Assembly: GCF_008930665.1 (NCBI RefSeq)
Contig: NZ_PQMG01000001.1
Span: 434,001-498,000 of the forward strand
Source of the DNA: Corynebacterium sp. 74A
GTDB lineage: Bacteria > Actinomycetota > Actinomycetes > Mycobacteriales > Mycobacteriaceae
Length of the DNA: 64,000 bases
Direction of reading: 5' to 3'
The notes beneath the pieces are model-generated. The model had not been told where the DNA came from and searched no databases. It saw only the letters and a program-made list of their open reading frames with translations. Both the position numbers and the translations under genes were made by a program. This document shows, one piece after another, positions 46,421 to 55,896 of this stretch (positions within the stretch are counted from its first letter, which is position 1; every line of letters starts with the position of its first letter).

Positions 46421-48001
46421 CTACTCGGCGAACCAGCCAGTCACTGCGGGAGCAATGTTGTGATACACGTGCTTCTTTTCCTGGTACTCCTCCAAGCCGG
46501 TCGGCCCCAGCTCGCGGCCGATGCCGGACTGTTTCATCCCGCCCCACTCTGCCTGCGGCAGATACGGGTGGAAGTCATTGATCCAGATGGTGCCGTGGCG
46601 CATGCCGCGGGCTACCCGCTCGGCGCGACCGGCGTTGCTGGTCCACACCGCACCAGCCAAGCCATAGGTGGTGTCATTGGCAATGCGTACAGCCTCGTCT
46701 TCCGTGGTAAACGTCTCGATAGTGGCCACGGGTCCGAAACCCTCATCGTGTACGCAGTCCATGCTCTGATCGCAGCCGGTGATGATGGTGGGCAAGTAAA
46801 AATAGCCCGCGGCGAGATCGGTGGCACCAGTGCCATTGCCTGCGGAGGAATCCTCCGCGGTAGCGCGACGGCCACCGCAGGCGATAGTGGCGCCCTGTTC
46901 CTTGGCGCGGTCCACATAGGCGGAGACCTTGTTCAGATGCTCCTCCGAAATCAGCGCCCCAGTTTCGGCGGCCTCATCCCGCGGGCCACCGAGCTTGATG
47001 GCGCTGGCGCGCTGCACCAGCGCCTCGGTGAAGCGCTCGGCGATGGATTCCTCCACGATAATGCGGGCACCTGCGGAGCACACCTGACCGGAATGGACGA
47101 AGGCGCCATTGAGTGCGTTATCCACGGCGGCGTCGAAGTCCGCATCCGCGAAGATCACATTCGGGTTTTTACCCCCCAGCTCGAGAGCGATGTTCTTAAT
47201 CGTCTCTGCGGCGTTGCGGGCGATGAGCTTGCCGGTCTGCAGCCCGCCGGTGAAGGAGACCATATCGACATCGGGGCTCTGGGATAGCGGGTTGCCGCAG
47301 GCCGCACCGGCGCCGGTGACCAGATTGGCCACCCCATCGGGAAGCCCGGCCTCCCGCAGCACTGCCATAAGCAGCATCGCGGTGTGCGGAGTGAGCTCGG
47401 CGGGCTTGAGCACGAAGCTATTGCCGGCTGCCAGCGCCGGGGCCACCTTCCACGCCACCTGCAGCAATGGGTAGTTCCAAGGAGTGATCAGGCCACAGAC
47501 ACCAATGGGCTCGACATCGACGCGCGAGCGCACATTCTCATTTCCTGGGTCCACTACCCGACCCGCATCATGCTGTGCCAAGGTGCCGAAGTACTCGAAG
47601 CTGGAGATGATGTCATCCATATCGGCCTCGGCCTCCACGACGCGCTTGCCAGTATCGGCAGCTTCGGCGCAGGCGAAGGTGTCCTTATTGTCACGGATAG
47701 CGGCAGCAACGCGCAGCAGCAGGGCGCCGCGCTCCACCGCGGGAACCTGACTCCACACCTGGGCGTCGAAGCTCTCGCGCGCAGCAGCGATAGCCCGCTC
47801 CGTATCCGCATCGGCGGCTTCCGAGACGTCTCCTACGACGCTGCCGTCTGCCGGGCAGCTGATCGTGCGGGTCTCGCCGGACGCTGCTGGCTGCCAGCGG
47901 CCGGCAATAAACAACGAGGCGGGTCCCTCAGCCCCGTGCACTCCCTCGAGGAGAGCGCAGGTGGTGGGGTCGAATACGGGCTCGGACGGGGTTGTGGCCA
48001 C
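46421..48001 (-). CDS. betB: Aldehyde dehydrogenase, likely betaine aldehyde dehydrogenase
   Basis: A 526-residue NAD(P)-dependent aldehyde dehydrogenase. The active-site Glu is in LELGGKNPNVIF and the catalytic Cys in HSGQVCSAG; TPWNYPLLQVAWKVAPALAAGN and the C-terminal WGGMKQSGIGRELG are typical of betaine aldehyde dehydrogenases. With betA and betT nearby it is inferred to oxidise betaine aldehyde to glycine betaine. The GTG at 48001 has AGGAG 10 bases upstream; the GTG at 48010 is too close to it. A 140-base gap with a hairpin separates it from betT upstream on the same strand. Confidence 0.85.
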   Translation of the reverse strand: MATTPSEPVFDPTTCALLEGVHGAEGPASLFIAGRWQPAASGETRTISCPADGSVVGDVSEAADADTERAIAAARESFDAQVWSQVPAVERGALLLRVAAAIRDNKDTFACAEAADTGKRVVEAEADMDDIISSFEYFGTLAQHDAGRVVDPGNENVRSRVDVEPIGVCGLITPWNYPLLQVAWKVAPALAAGNSFVLKPAELTPHTAMLLMAVLREAGLPDGVANLVTGAGAACGNPLSQSPDVDMVSFTGGLQTGKLIARNAAETIKNIALELGGKNPNVIFADADFDAAVDNALNGAFVHSGQVCSAGARIIVEESIAERFTEALVQRASAIKLGGPRDEAAETGALISEEHLNKVSAYVDRAKEQGATIACGGRRATAEDSSAGNGTGATDLAAGYFYLPTIITGCDQSMDCVHDEGFGPVATIETFTTEDEAVRIANDTTYGLAGAVWTSNAGRAERVARGMRHGTIWINDFHPYLPQAEWGGMKQSGIGRELGPTGLEEYQEKKHVYHNIAPAVTGWFAE

Positions 48002-48116
48002 GTCGAACACACTCCTTTTTCATCGGGGAATATTTCAGAATGGTTTATGCCAACAGTCCACGCTACCTATCTTGTTCCGGTGGCGTAGGGACGCGGACTA
48101 TCGGACACTGTGGTGC

Positions 48117-48135
48117 GCCTGCCCAGCGGGCAGGC
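48117..48135 (-). other. Hairpin just after betT
   Basis: A perfect 8-bp stem GCCTGCCC / GGGCAGGC with a 3-base loop lies 6 bases beyond the betT stop. No U-run follows, so it may be an attenuator or processing site between betT and betB rather than a full terminator. Confidence 0.4.
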
Positions 48136-48141
48136 TCGTGG

Positions 48142-50304
48142 CTAGTTCTCTTCCCACACACGGGCAGGGGCGGCCCCATCGGAGACGTCGGTATTGCCGC
48201 GGTTTCCTTCCTGCATGTGCAGGAACTCTAGGTGACGTTCGAAGAGATCGAGCACGCTATTAAGAAGCTGCTCTTCGCTATAGCCGTAGACGTCATAGCC
48301 CAAGGATCCCTGGAGGTCGTGCACCTCGAGCCGGTAGTAGCACTCGGAGTCCGCGGTGGCCTTGCCGGCATAGGAGGGAACCTCGCCCACCACTGGGTAG
48401 ATCTGGAAGCGGAAGTCCTTCTCTTCGCCGAAGCTGACGGTGAGATCCAGCTGGCTGACCTCGGAATCGGGAACCTCGGAGTACAGCAGCAGGCTAGCGA
48501 AGCCGAGATGGCGGATTTCTTGTGTCACCTTCTCCATGGCCGGCTTCGCCACATCCACCATGTAGCTTTGTGCATCCTCGGCCGAGGGCCAGTTGATGGC
48601 CCGCTCGAGGCGGCCCTGCCAGCCGCCACGGCTGCGCAGGCGGCCCGACATCGCGGAGTGGATGGCCACCATGCGCGCCTCAGATTTATAGGCCTCGATG
48701 CGCAAGGACTTCCACAGGCTGTACATGATCAAATAGATCACCACGGTAAACGGCAGGCCCATCACGATGGTGGCTGATTGCACGGTCACCACTCCATCGA
48801 TGGCCAACAGCACGAGGGTGAGCACACCGACAATGGCCGACCACACGATGCGCGACCAGCTGGGGCCGTCTTGGCGGCTATTTTCGATTTTCGAGGTGAA
48901 GTTCGACAACACCAATGCCCCCGAGTCCGCCGAGGTGATGTAGAGCAGCAGCCCCACAGCGGTCACCAGCACCACCAGGATCATGCCGGCGGGATAGGAC
49001 TGGATGAGGTCATAGAACCCACGCTGGGGTTCCGCCATGGCCACGGCGCCAAACTCGTCGTCTCCACCGATGATGCGATCCAAGGCGGAGTTACCGAAGA
49101 AGCTCATCCACATCACGATGAAGAGGAACGGGATGGTGAGCGTACCGAACACAAATTGGCGGATAGTGCGGCCACGGGAGATGCGAGCAAGGAAGAGCCC
49201 CACAAAGGGCGCCCAAGCCACCCACCATGCCCAGAAGAAGAGAGTCCAGGAGGCTAACCAGTCGCGGGTAGCCTGCGGGGTTTCCGAGAAGGCGTAGGTA
49301 TCAAGTGTCCAATCCACGAAGTTCGCGGCGTAGTCCCCCACGTTCATCACGAGCGAATCGAAGAGGAAGGCGGTGCGCCCCGTGAACACCACGAAAAACA
49401 TGAGCACCAGCGCGATGACCACGTTCAATTCGCTGAGCCGCTTAATGCCGCGATCCACACCTGATACGGCGGAGACGGTGGCGACCGCCACGGCGATCGT
49501 GACCAAGATGATCTGCGCGGCGGGCCCTTCTTCGATGCCAAAGACCATCTTCAAGCCGTAGTTCAGCTGCACCACGCCGATGCCGAGGGAGGCCGCGATG
49601 CCGAATACCGTTCCGAGGGTGGCGGCAATGTCTACCGAGTCGCCGATGGGGCCATGTATGCGGCGCCCGATGAGCGGATAGAGCGCGCTGCGCAAGGCCA
49701 GCGGCATGTTCAAGCGATAGGCGAAATAGCCAAAGGCCATGCCCATAAGCGCATAGAGGGCCCAGCCACTAATGCCGTAGTGGAAGAGCGCGAACACCAC
49801 CGCGTCCTCTGCGGCCTTGCGGGTTTCCGCATCCCCTACTGGCGGGTTGTAGTACATGGTCACCGGTTCGGCGACGGCGAAGAAGATGAGGTCCACGCCG
49901 ATACCGGCGGCAAAGAGCATTGAGGACCAGGAGAAGAGACCAAATTGGGGGCGCGAGTGATCCGGACCGAGGCGCACCGTGCCGGTGCGGGCGAGTGCGA
50001 TCACCAGAACAAACACCACCGCCGCGGTGGCGGTGAGAATATAGAACCAGCCGAGATTCACCGAGATCCAGGCGGTGATCGATCCCAGCGCGGACTCGGC
50101 GGACTCCGGCGCGAGAGCAGCCCACAGCACCATGGCGAATACGCCCAGCACAGAGATGGCGAAGACCGGCATGTTCACCTTTGGCTTCTGCGCGATGCCG
50201 TCGCTGGTGCTGCGCTCTTCTGCGGCTGCCACGCCAGACGAATCCTCGGCTTGGCGCTCGTCACTTCTTTCTTTTCTATTTGTTGATCTGGACTCTAGGC
50301 TCAC
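48142..50304 (-). CDS. betT: BCCT family choline transporter (BetT-like)
   Basis: A 720-residue secondary transporter with a polar N-terminus (about 45 residues), 12 transmembrane helices and a long cytoplasmic C-terminus of about 190 residues, the BetT layout. SSMLFAAGIGVDLIFFAVAEPVTMYY and WTLFFWAWWVAWAPFVGLFLARISRGRT are BCCT signatures; the Trp-rich segment lines the quaternary-amine site. Choline is the likely substrate because betA and betB flank it. The long C-terminal tail is the osmosensing part in E. coli BetT. GTG start with AAGGA 9 bases upstream. Divergent from betA. Confidence 0.9.
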   Translation of the reverse strand: MSLESRSTNRKERSDERQAEDSSGVAAAEERSTSDGIAQKPKVNMPVFAISVLGVFAMVLWAALAPESAESALGSITAWISVNLGWFYILTATAAVVFVLVIALARTGTVRLGPDHSRPQFGLFSWSSMLFAAGIGVDLIFFAVAEPVTMYYNPPVGDAETRKAAEDAVVFALFHYGISGWALYALMGMAFGYFAYRLNMPLALRSALYPLIGRRIHGPIGDSVDIAATLGTVFGIAASLGIGVVQLNYGLKMVFGIEEGPAAQIILVTIAVAVATVSAVSGVDRGIKRLSELNVVIALVLMFFVVFTGRTAFLFDSLVMNVGDYAANFVDWTLDTYAFSETPQATRDWLASWTLFFWAWWVAWAPFVGLFLARISRGRTIRQFVFGTLTIPFLFIVMWMSFFGNSALDRIIGGDDEFGAVAMAEPQRGFYDLIQSYPAGMILVVLVTAVGLLLYITSADSGALVLSNFTSKIENSRQDGPSWSRIVWSAIVGVLTLVLLAIDGVVTVQSATIVMGLPFTVVIYLIMYSLWKSLRIEAYKSEARMVAIHSAMSGRLRSRGGWQGRLERAINWPSAEDAQSYMVDVAKPAMEKVTQEIRHLGFASLLLYSEVPDSEVSQLDLTVSFGEEKDFRFQIYPVVGEVPSYAGKATADSECYYRLEVHDLQGSLGYDVYGYSEEQLLNSVLDLFERHLEFLHMQEGNRGNTDVSDGAAPARVWEEN

Positions 50305-50623
50305 GCTCTCACTTCCTTAAAAATATGTTTGTCCACACACGTACTTATGAAAGGGAGTTAAACATGAAAAAACCTTCCACGTGCTTTCGAGGGTGCATTA
50401 AACTTCCCCAGAAAACAACCGACTAAGCCCCCTTGTCGAGGTATTCCCCCGCCCCTCCTGCCTGCCGAATCGACACTCATTACTCCAGCGTAGGGCACTG
50501 TAGGACGCCGCTGACATGCTACGGAACACTGTGTGGTAGCCAGCGGGACACGAAAGTCATTAGCATTAGTTCGGTAGGTTGTGATCATTTGTCAGACTTC
50601 TGTCAAGAGGAGGATTGTTCATC
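50305..50623. other. betT-betA intergenic region
   Basis: A 319-base gap between the divergent betT and betA genes, distinctly AT-richer than the genes on either side. It must contain both promoters; no consensus pair could be singled out. It includes the short ORF at 50364-50426. No betI-type regulator gene is in the window. Confidence 0.5.
50364..50426 (+). CDS. Candidate 20-codon small ORF with strong ribosome-binding site
   Basis: ATG to TAA, 20 residues, basic (starts MKKPSTCF, two Cys, ends KTTD). The Shine-Dalgarno AAGGGAG lies 6 bases before the ATG, better than that of most genes here. It sits about 200 bases upstream of betA on the same strand, so it could be a leader peptide or a small protein. 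No similarity is recognised, and chance cannot be ruled out. Confidence 0.35.
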   Translation: MKKPSTCFRGCIKLPQKTTD

Positions 50624-52420
50624 TTGGGTTTTAGCGACAGCCTGAAGAACGGTGTGAAAAAGCGTCTCGGGCTCGCCGAGGACACTGTGGAATTCGTGCA
50701 GGAGAAGCGACGCGATGTGATTGTGGTGGGCGGTGGCTCCGCCGGTTCCGTGATTGCTGCCCGCCTCAGCGAGGACGCCGATACTGATGTGCTGGTACTC
50801 GAGGCCGGCCGCATGGATTCACTGTGGGATCTCTACGTGCATATGCCTGCCGCGTTTTCCTTCCCCATCGGGAACAAGCACTATGACTGGCAGTACGAGT
50901 CCGACCCCGAGCCGGAGATGAACAACCGCCGCATCTACCACGCCCGCGGCAAGGTGGTGGGTGGATCGAGCTCCATCAACGGCATGATTTTTCAGCGCGG
51001 CAACCCCATGGATTATGAAAAGTGGGCGGATTCTGAGGGGATGCAGGACTGGGATTATGCCCACTGCCTGCCCTATTTCAACCGCATGGAGACTGCCCTC
51101 GCGGCGGATGAGGATGATCCCCGCCGCGGCCACAATGGCCCGCTGAAGCTCACCCGGGGCCCCGCCCAGACCCCGCTGTTCCAAGCGTTTTTCCGCTCTG
51201 TGCAGGAAGCCGGCTACACGCTGACCAATGACGTCAACGGCTACCGCCAGGAGGGCTTCGCCCCCTTCGACCGCAATATTGTTGGCGGCACTCGTCAATC
51301 CGCGGCTCGCGCCTATCTGCACCCCGCACTCGACCGAGACAATCTCGAGCTGCGCACCCGCGCCTTCACCCGCCGTGTCCTATTCGAGGGCACCAAGGCC
51401 GTGGGCGTGGAATATGAGTGGAAGGGCCATACCCGCCGCGTGTACGCCGACAAGGTGATTCTGTGCGGCGGCGCCATCAACACTCCGCAGCTGCTGCAGC
51501 TCTCGGGTGTCGGCCCGGCGGAGCTGCTCCAGGAGCACGGCATCGACGTGGTGGCCCCGTTGCCTGGCGTGGGCGAGAATCTGCAGGATCACCTCGAGGT
51601 CTATGTGCAGTACAACGTGACCAAGCCGGTGTCGATCATGCCGGCTCTGAAGATGTGGAAGCGCCCCTTCATTGGGGCGCAGTGGCTGGTGTCCAAGAAG
51701 GGCCCGGTCTCCTCTTCCCACTTTGAGGCGGGTGGCTTCGCGCGCTCGAATGAGGGGGAAAAGTATCCCAACTTGATGTTCCACTTCCTTCCGGCGGCGA
51801 TCCGCTACGACGGCACCACTTCCGGCGCCGCCCATGGCTTCCAGTTCCATGTGGGCCCGATGTATTCCGATGCCCGCGGCCACGTGCGCATCACCAGCGA
51901 TGACCCGCACGCCAAGCCCAGCATGTTGTTCAACTACCTGAGTACGGACCAAGACAAGCGCGAGTGGGTAGAGGCGATCCGCGTGGCCCGCGAGCTCTTG
52001 GACACCGAGGCCATGCGCGAGTACACCGACGGCGAGATCTCCCCCGGCCCCTCCGTCCAAAGCGACGAGGAGATCCTGGAGTGGGTGCGCAACGACGGCG
52101 AGACCGCGCTTCACCCCTCTTGCACCGCGAAGCTGGGGCCCGCCTCCGATGAGATGGCGGTAGTCGATCCGGAGACCATGCAGGTCCACGGCACCGAGGG
52201 GCTGTATGTGGTGGATGCCTCGGTGATGCCCGGTATCACCAACGGCAATATCTACGCGCCGACCATCATGATTGCGGAGAAGGCCTCCGATCTCATCGCT
52301 GGCCGCGAGCCGTTGGCGCCCAATAACGCGCCCTTCTACCGGGCCGATGCGGACATGCCGCTCTACGCTGAGGGCGAGGTAGCGAAGGACCACACGGACA
52401 CTCCCCGCGGCGGGATTTAA
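50624..52420 (+). CDS. betA: GMC-family choline dehydrogenase
   Basis: A 598-residue FAD-dependent GMC oxidoreductase. [15 protein letters not shown] is the dinucleotide-binding loop, [20 protein letters not shown] the GMC signature 1, and [15 protein letters not shown] signature 2; the catalytic His is in [10 protein letters not shown] and the Asn in [10 protein letters not shown]. It is inferred to oxidise choline to betaine aldehyde, feeding BetB. The start is probably the TTG at 50624, 10 bases after AGGAGG; an earlier TTG at 50615 is too close to it. A terminator built from two repeat copies follows the stop. Confidence 0.88.
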   Translation: MGFSDSLKNGVKKRLGLAEDTVEFVQEKRRDVIVVGGGSAGSVIAARLSEDADTDVLVLEAGRMDSLWDLYVHMPAAFSFPIGNKHYDWQYESDPEPEMNNRRIYHARGKVVGGSSSINGMIFQRGNPMDYEKWADSEGMQDWDYAHCLPYFNRMETALAADEDDPRRGHNGPLKLTRGPAQTPLFQAFFRSVQEAGYTLTNDVNGYRQEGFAPFDRNIVGGTRQSAARAYLHPALDRDNLELRTRAFTRRVLFEGTKAVGVEYEWKGHTRRVYADKVILCGGAINTPQLLQLSGVGPAELLQEHGIDVVAPLPGVGENLQDHLEVYVQYNVTKPVSIMPALKMWKRPFIGAQWLVSKKGPVSSSHFEAGGFARSNEGEKYPNLMFHFLPAAIRYDGTTSGAAHGFQFHVGPMYSDARGHVRITSDDPHAKPSMLFNYLSTDQDKREWVEAIRVARELLDTEAMREYTDGEISPGPSVQSDEEILEWVRNDGETALHPSCTAKLGPASDEMAVVDPETMQVHGTEGLYVVDASVMPGITNGNIYAPTIMIAEKASDLIAGREPLAPNNAPFYRADADMPLYAEGEVAKDHTDTPRGGI

Positions 52421-52433
52421 TCGCCCCGAGATG

Positions 52434-52467
52434 GCGTCGATAAGTATCGTGCTTATCGACGCTTTTC
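52434..52467 (+). terminator. betA terminator made of two inverted repeat copies
   Basis: GCGTCGATAAG (52434-52444) and CTTATCGACGC (52452-52462) form a perfect 11-bp stem with a 7-base loop, followed by TTTTCTCT on the plus strand. It is an intrinsic terminator 14 bases past the betA stop and also two opposed copies of the window-wide repeat. Confidence 0.85.
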
Positions 52468-52505
52468 TCTGTCCTACCGTGCTGCACGGGGTGTATCTGC
52501 AGCGT

Positions 52506-54869
52506 CTAGGAATCCACGCTCCAACGGCTGACGTCGATCACGTGATCGGCGCGGTGCAGCACAGTGGGATCGTGGGTGATCGCCAGCACCGTAGTTCCCT
52601 GCTGCGCCAGCTGGTCGAGCAGATCCACGACTTCCGTGGCGTGCTGTGCGTCGAGGCCGGTGGTGGGCTCATCGACCACCAGAATGGGCCGGCCGGCGGC
52701 GAGAGCACGGGCAATGCTGGCGCGCTGGCGCTGCCCGCCCGAGCATGCGGCTGGCTTGTGATCCGCCACCGCGCTCAGCCGCACCGAGGCAAGCAACTCG
52801 TCCGCGTACGCCTGCGGATTCGGGTGCCCGCCGCAGACCGCGGCGCGCCGAACCTGATGCCGCAGGCTAAACATAGGATGCAGCGCCTGGGCGGCGTCTT
52901 GGGCGGCGTAGGCGCACTCCGCGCGAATCGGGCCGGGTCCGAGAAGCCCCAAGATATAGCGGATGAGCGTAGTTTTCCCGCAGCCGCTCGGGCCGCTCAA
53001 CACAGTGAAGCTGCCGGCGGGCACGCGGAAGTGGACGTCGTGGAGAAGCAGCTCCCCCTTCGCCGTGTACACCTCCATGCCCTGCACGCTCAGGCCACCA
53101 TGATCTTGGAACACAGTGCCCTGCCCCGCCTCCCGGCGCGGCGACACCTCAGCGGAACCGCTGCCCGCATGTGGCGGGTGTTCGTGCCGCTCTGCTGTGT
53201 CTCCGCAGGGCAGTTTAGCCACGGTTGAGGGCCTGATGATGGTGCGTGTGTCCTGTTCTTCCACCACCACAACCTGATCGCACACTCGCCGCAGAAAGTC
53301 CGGGTCGTGGCTGCTGAGAACAATGGCAACCCCGCGGGCTGCCGCATCCTCGAGCACGCGCGCCACCGCATCGACGGCGGCGGAGTCAAGACCAGTCGTG
53401 GGCTCGTCCAAGACGAGAATCTCTGGCGCATGGGCCAGGGCACGCACTAGTGCCAAACGAGTGCACTGCCCGCCGGACATGCGCGCCAAGGAATCAAACT
53501 TTTCTGGATCGAGGCGCACGCTCCGAGCAACCGCATCCACCGCTTCCCTATCGATCGCGCGCCGAGGCCGGCCGTCTCGAATAATCGACCATTGGGAACG
53601 AGCCGTATCCACGGTAGTGGCCGCGTCTTGCTCGACGAGACCGCAATGCTCGCGGCGCCAGCGTCGCCACCACCTACCGCTGTGCTCGCTTGCGTGCGTA
53701 TCAGTAGGAAAGCGCCTACCGCCCAGCCACACCTGGCCCGTCACCTGCAGGGCGGGTGCGGGACAGGCGGCGAGCAGCGAGAGCAGCGTGGATTTTCCAC
53801 TGCCAGAAGCACCACTGATCCCCAGGATCTCGCCCGGTTGGACACGCAAGGACTGCACCTCGATGGGCGTAGAGCCCGGATATGCTAGGCGCAGCTGCTC
53901 CACCGCGATGCGCGCAGAGGGCGCGGTCTCGTGTGCTGCCGCAGGCCCGTGTTCCGGCGCCGCGGCGGCCGCAGTGTTGGTTCCGCGACGCTGCGGGGTG
54001 TGCGCAGAGCGCAGAGTTGGCGGCTGCACGGCATTGACCAGCACATCGAAAAACAAGACGACGACGAGTAGCAGCGCAACGATAGCGCAGGTCGGGGCAA
54101 TAACCGCTGCTGGATTCAGCATGACCCCAGAGAGATTCTCTCGGATCATGAGCGCCCAATCTGCCGTGGGAGCCGTGGGCCCCAGCCCGAGGATATGAAC
54201 GCTCACCATCAACTGCATCGCGGCCAGACACCGCACTGCGGCATCGGCAACGATGAGGGGAAACAACGCCGGCACCATCTCCCGGAGAGCAATAGCGGCG
54301 GTGCTTTCGCCGCGCACCCGAGCAGATTCGATAAAGCCCGCGGTCGTTAGCGGCGCCGCCGCCGCGCTGAGCTGGCGCATGCCCTGCGGCACCCCGAGTA
54401 ATAACATGGCCGCTGATACCGCGATCCACGCCGGAAAGATACTCGCCGCCGCAAGCACCACCACCATTGCCGGGATCGCTAACAGAGATGTGGACAGACG
54501 GTTGGCCACCCGTCTCCACCGCGGGCGTTGCACAGCGAGAAGGGACAGCACAGTGATGAAGAGGGTGGTCACAGCACCAATCGGCAGCGCCACCAAAAGA
54601 CGAGCACCGCCTGCCAATAATCGCTGTCCCACGTCACGACCCAAGGCGTCGGCGCCCAGCAGCCCCACCTGTTGGTCATAGGGAAACGACACTGGGTGCA
54701 CCGTATCGCCGGCCCGCACTGGCCCGTAGAGCACCAGCGCGCACACCAGCGCCATCAGCAGGCTGACTACTACAGCTGCTATCCGGGTTCCTGGCCACCG
54801 CCTGCTGCGGCGGGACTCGGCGCCGGCCACGCTGGTGCGTGGCTGCTGCCGCATTCTTTTCCCGCTCAT
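52506..54869 (-). CDS. Fused peptide-type ABC transporter: permease plus two ATPase domains
   Basis: A 787-residue three-domain fusion. Residues 1-285 are a DppC-like permease (about six helices; coupling region near 180-200). Residues 320-550 are one ATPase: Walker A GASGSGKST, signature MSGGQ, Walker B ILVLDEPTTGLD. Residues 595-787 are a second: GPSGCGKTT, CSGGQRQR, ILVVDEPTTGLD. Opp/Dpp systems usually keep these as three proteins. With the upstream DppB-like permease and binding protein it makes a complete importer, likely for the siderophore of the adjacent synthetase. The ATG overlaps the permease stop by 4 bases. Confidence 0.92.
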   Translation of the reverse strand: MSGKRMRQQPRTSVAGAESRRSRRWPGTRIAAVVVSLLMALVCALVLYGPVRAGDTVHPVSFPYDQQVGLLGADALGRDVGQRLLAGGARLLVALPIGAVTTLFITVLSLLAVQRPRWRRVANRLSTSLLAIPAMVVVLAAASIFPAWIAVSAAMLLLGVPQGMRQLSAAAAPLTTAGFIESARVRGESTAAIALREMVPALFPLIVADAAVRCLAAMQLMVSVHILGLGPTAPTADWALMIRENLSGVMLNPAAVIAPTCAIVALLLVVVLFFDVLVNAVQPPTLRSAHTPQRRGTNTAAAAAPEHGPAAAHETAPSARIAVEQLRLAYPGSTPIEVQSLRVQPGEILGISGASGSGKSTLLSLLAACPAPALQVTGQVWLGGRRFPTDTHASEHSGRWWRRWRREHCGLVEQDAATTVDTARSQWSIIRDGRPRRAIDREAVDAVARSVRLDPEKFDSLARMSGGQCTRLALVRALAHAPEILVLDEPTTGLDSAAVDAVARVLEDAAARGVAIVLSSHDPDFLRRVCDQVVVVEEQDTRTIIRPSTVAKLPCGDTAERHEHPPHAGSGSAEVSPRREAGQGTVFQDHGGLSVQGMEVYTAKGELLLHDVHFRVPAGSFTVLSGPSGCGKTTLIRYILGLLGPGPIRAECAYAAQDAAQALHPMFSLRHQVRRAAVCGGHPNPQAYADELLASVRLSAVADHKPAACSGGQRQRASIARALAAGRPILVVDEPTTGLDAQHATEVVDLLDQLAQQGTTVLAITHDPTVLHRADHVIDVSRWSVDS

Positions 54870-55852
54870 CGCTTCACCCGCCTCTCGAGGGCAACGCTGA
54901 GCACATCAGCGCTGGTGTAGACCACGACTGCGATGCAGGACAGCACCAGGGCGATTCCCTGCACCACCGGCATGTCGCGTGCCCCGAGGGCGCTGGCGAG
55001 CAGCCCGCCCACACCGGGATAATTCAGTAGCGCTTCCACCACCACACCAGCTCCCAGCAGACCGACGGCACTAATCGCCGCAGTGTGGAGCACCACGGGT
55101 GCCATCCGGATTGCCACGCAACGCCAGAGCCGCTGCAGCAACGGCATGCCGCGTCGTTGGGCCGAGACATACAGGGGCAAAGCGAGCAGCTCCTCTGCGG
55201 GGCCGCGCAGGATCCGCGCCACCCAGGCAGCAACGGGGATGGCCAGCCCGAGCACTGGGAGCACGAGCTGCTCGGGCGATCCCCACGGTGATTCCCCGAG
55301 AGGGATCATGGTCACAGCCGGTAGTAGCCGCCACTTCACCGCGAAAAGCAGGACGAGCAGCACCACCACAATGGCCTCTGGGATCGCAGCGCAGGCCGCG
55401 ACGAATGCGCTGAGCACAAAAGCGCTCGGGCGACCGCGCAGCACGGCCTGAATCAGTGCCCCACCGATACCGAAGGTCATCGCCAAGATCCACGCGGGCA
55501 GCACGACGGCAGATGAGGCACCCAATCGATGGGTGACAGTACTGAACACATCGGTGCCCCCGATCCAACTCGTTCCCAAATCGAGCTGCAGGGCGCTCCA
55601 CCACCAGCTAGCCAGCCGGTACACCAACGGCTTGTCGAGGTCATAGTGGGTGCGCAGGCGCTCGGCGGCATCCTGGTTCGCCCCAGCGAGCTGGGAGGCG
55701 AAGTCTCCAGGAAGCCACGCAGTAATCAGGAACACGATGCTCACAACGACCAGCAAGGTCACAAATGCAGAGCCAACATTGCTCAGCACACGGCTCATCA
55801 CCGCTGCACCTTTCGGCGCCCTGCTATCGGCGGTGGGTGGGGCTTTTTTCAT
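54866..55852 (-). CDS. Peptide-type ABC transporter permease (DppB-like)
   Basis: A 328-residue inner-membrane permease with six helices of the binding-protein-dependent type. The first helix VGSAFVTLLVVVSIVFLITAWLPGD and RLRTHYDLDKPLVYRLASWW are DppB/OppB family traits. It pairs with the permease half of the fused protein downstream, whose start it overlaps. AGGAG lies 5 bases before the ATG. The binding protein gene ends 45 bases upstream. Confidence 0.9.
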   Translation of the reverse strand: MKKAPPTADSRAPKGAAVMSRVLSNVGSAFVTLLVVVSIVFLITAWLPGDFASQLAGANQDAAERLRTHYDLDKPLVYRLASWWWSALQLDLGTSWIGGTDVFSTVTHRLGASSAVVLPAWILAMTFGIGGALIQAVLRGRPSAFVLSAFVAACAAIPEAIVVVLLVLLFAVKWRLLPAVTMIPLGESPWGSPEQLVLPVLGLAIPVAAWVARILRGPAEELLALPLYVSAQRRGMPLLQRLWRCVAIRMAPVVLHTAAISAVGLLGAGVVVEALLNYPGVGGLLASALGARDMPVVQGIALVLSCIAVVVYTSADVLSVALERRVKR

Positions 55853-55896
55853 CGCGGCTCCTGTTTAGCTGACTAGCTGATTAGCGTCGTGCGGAA

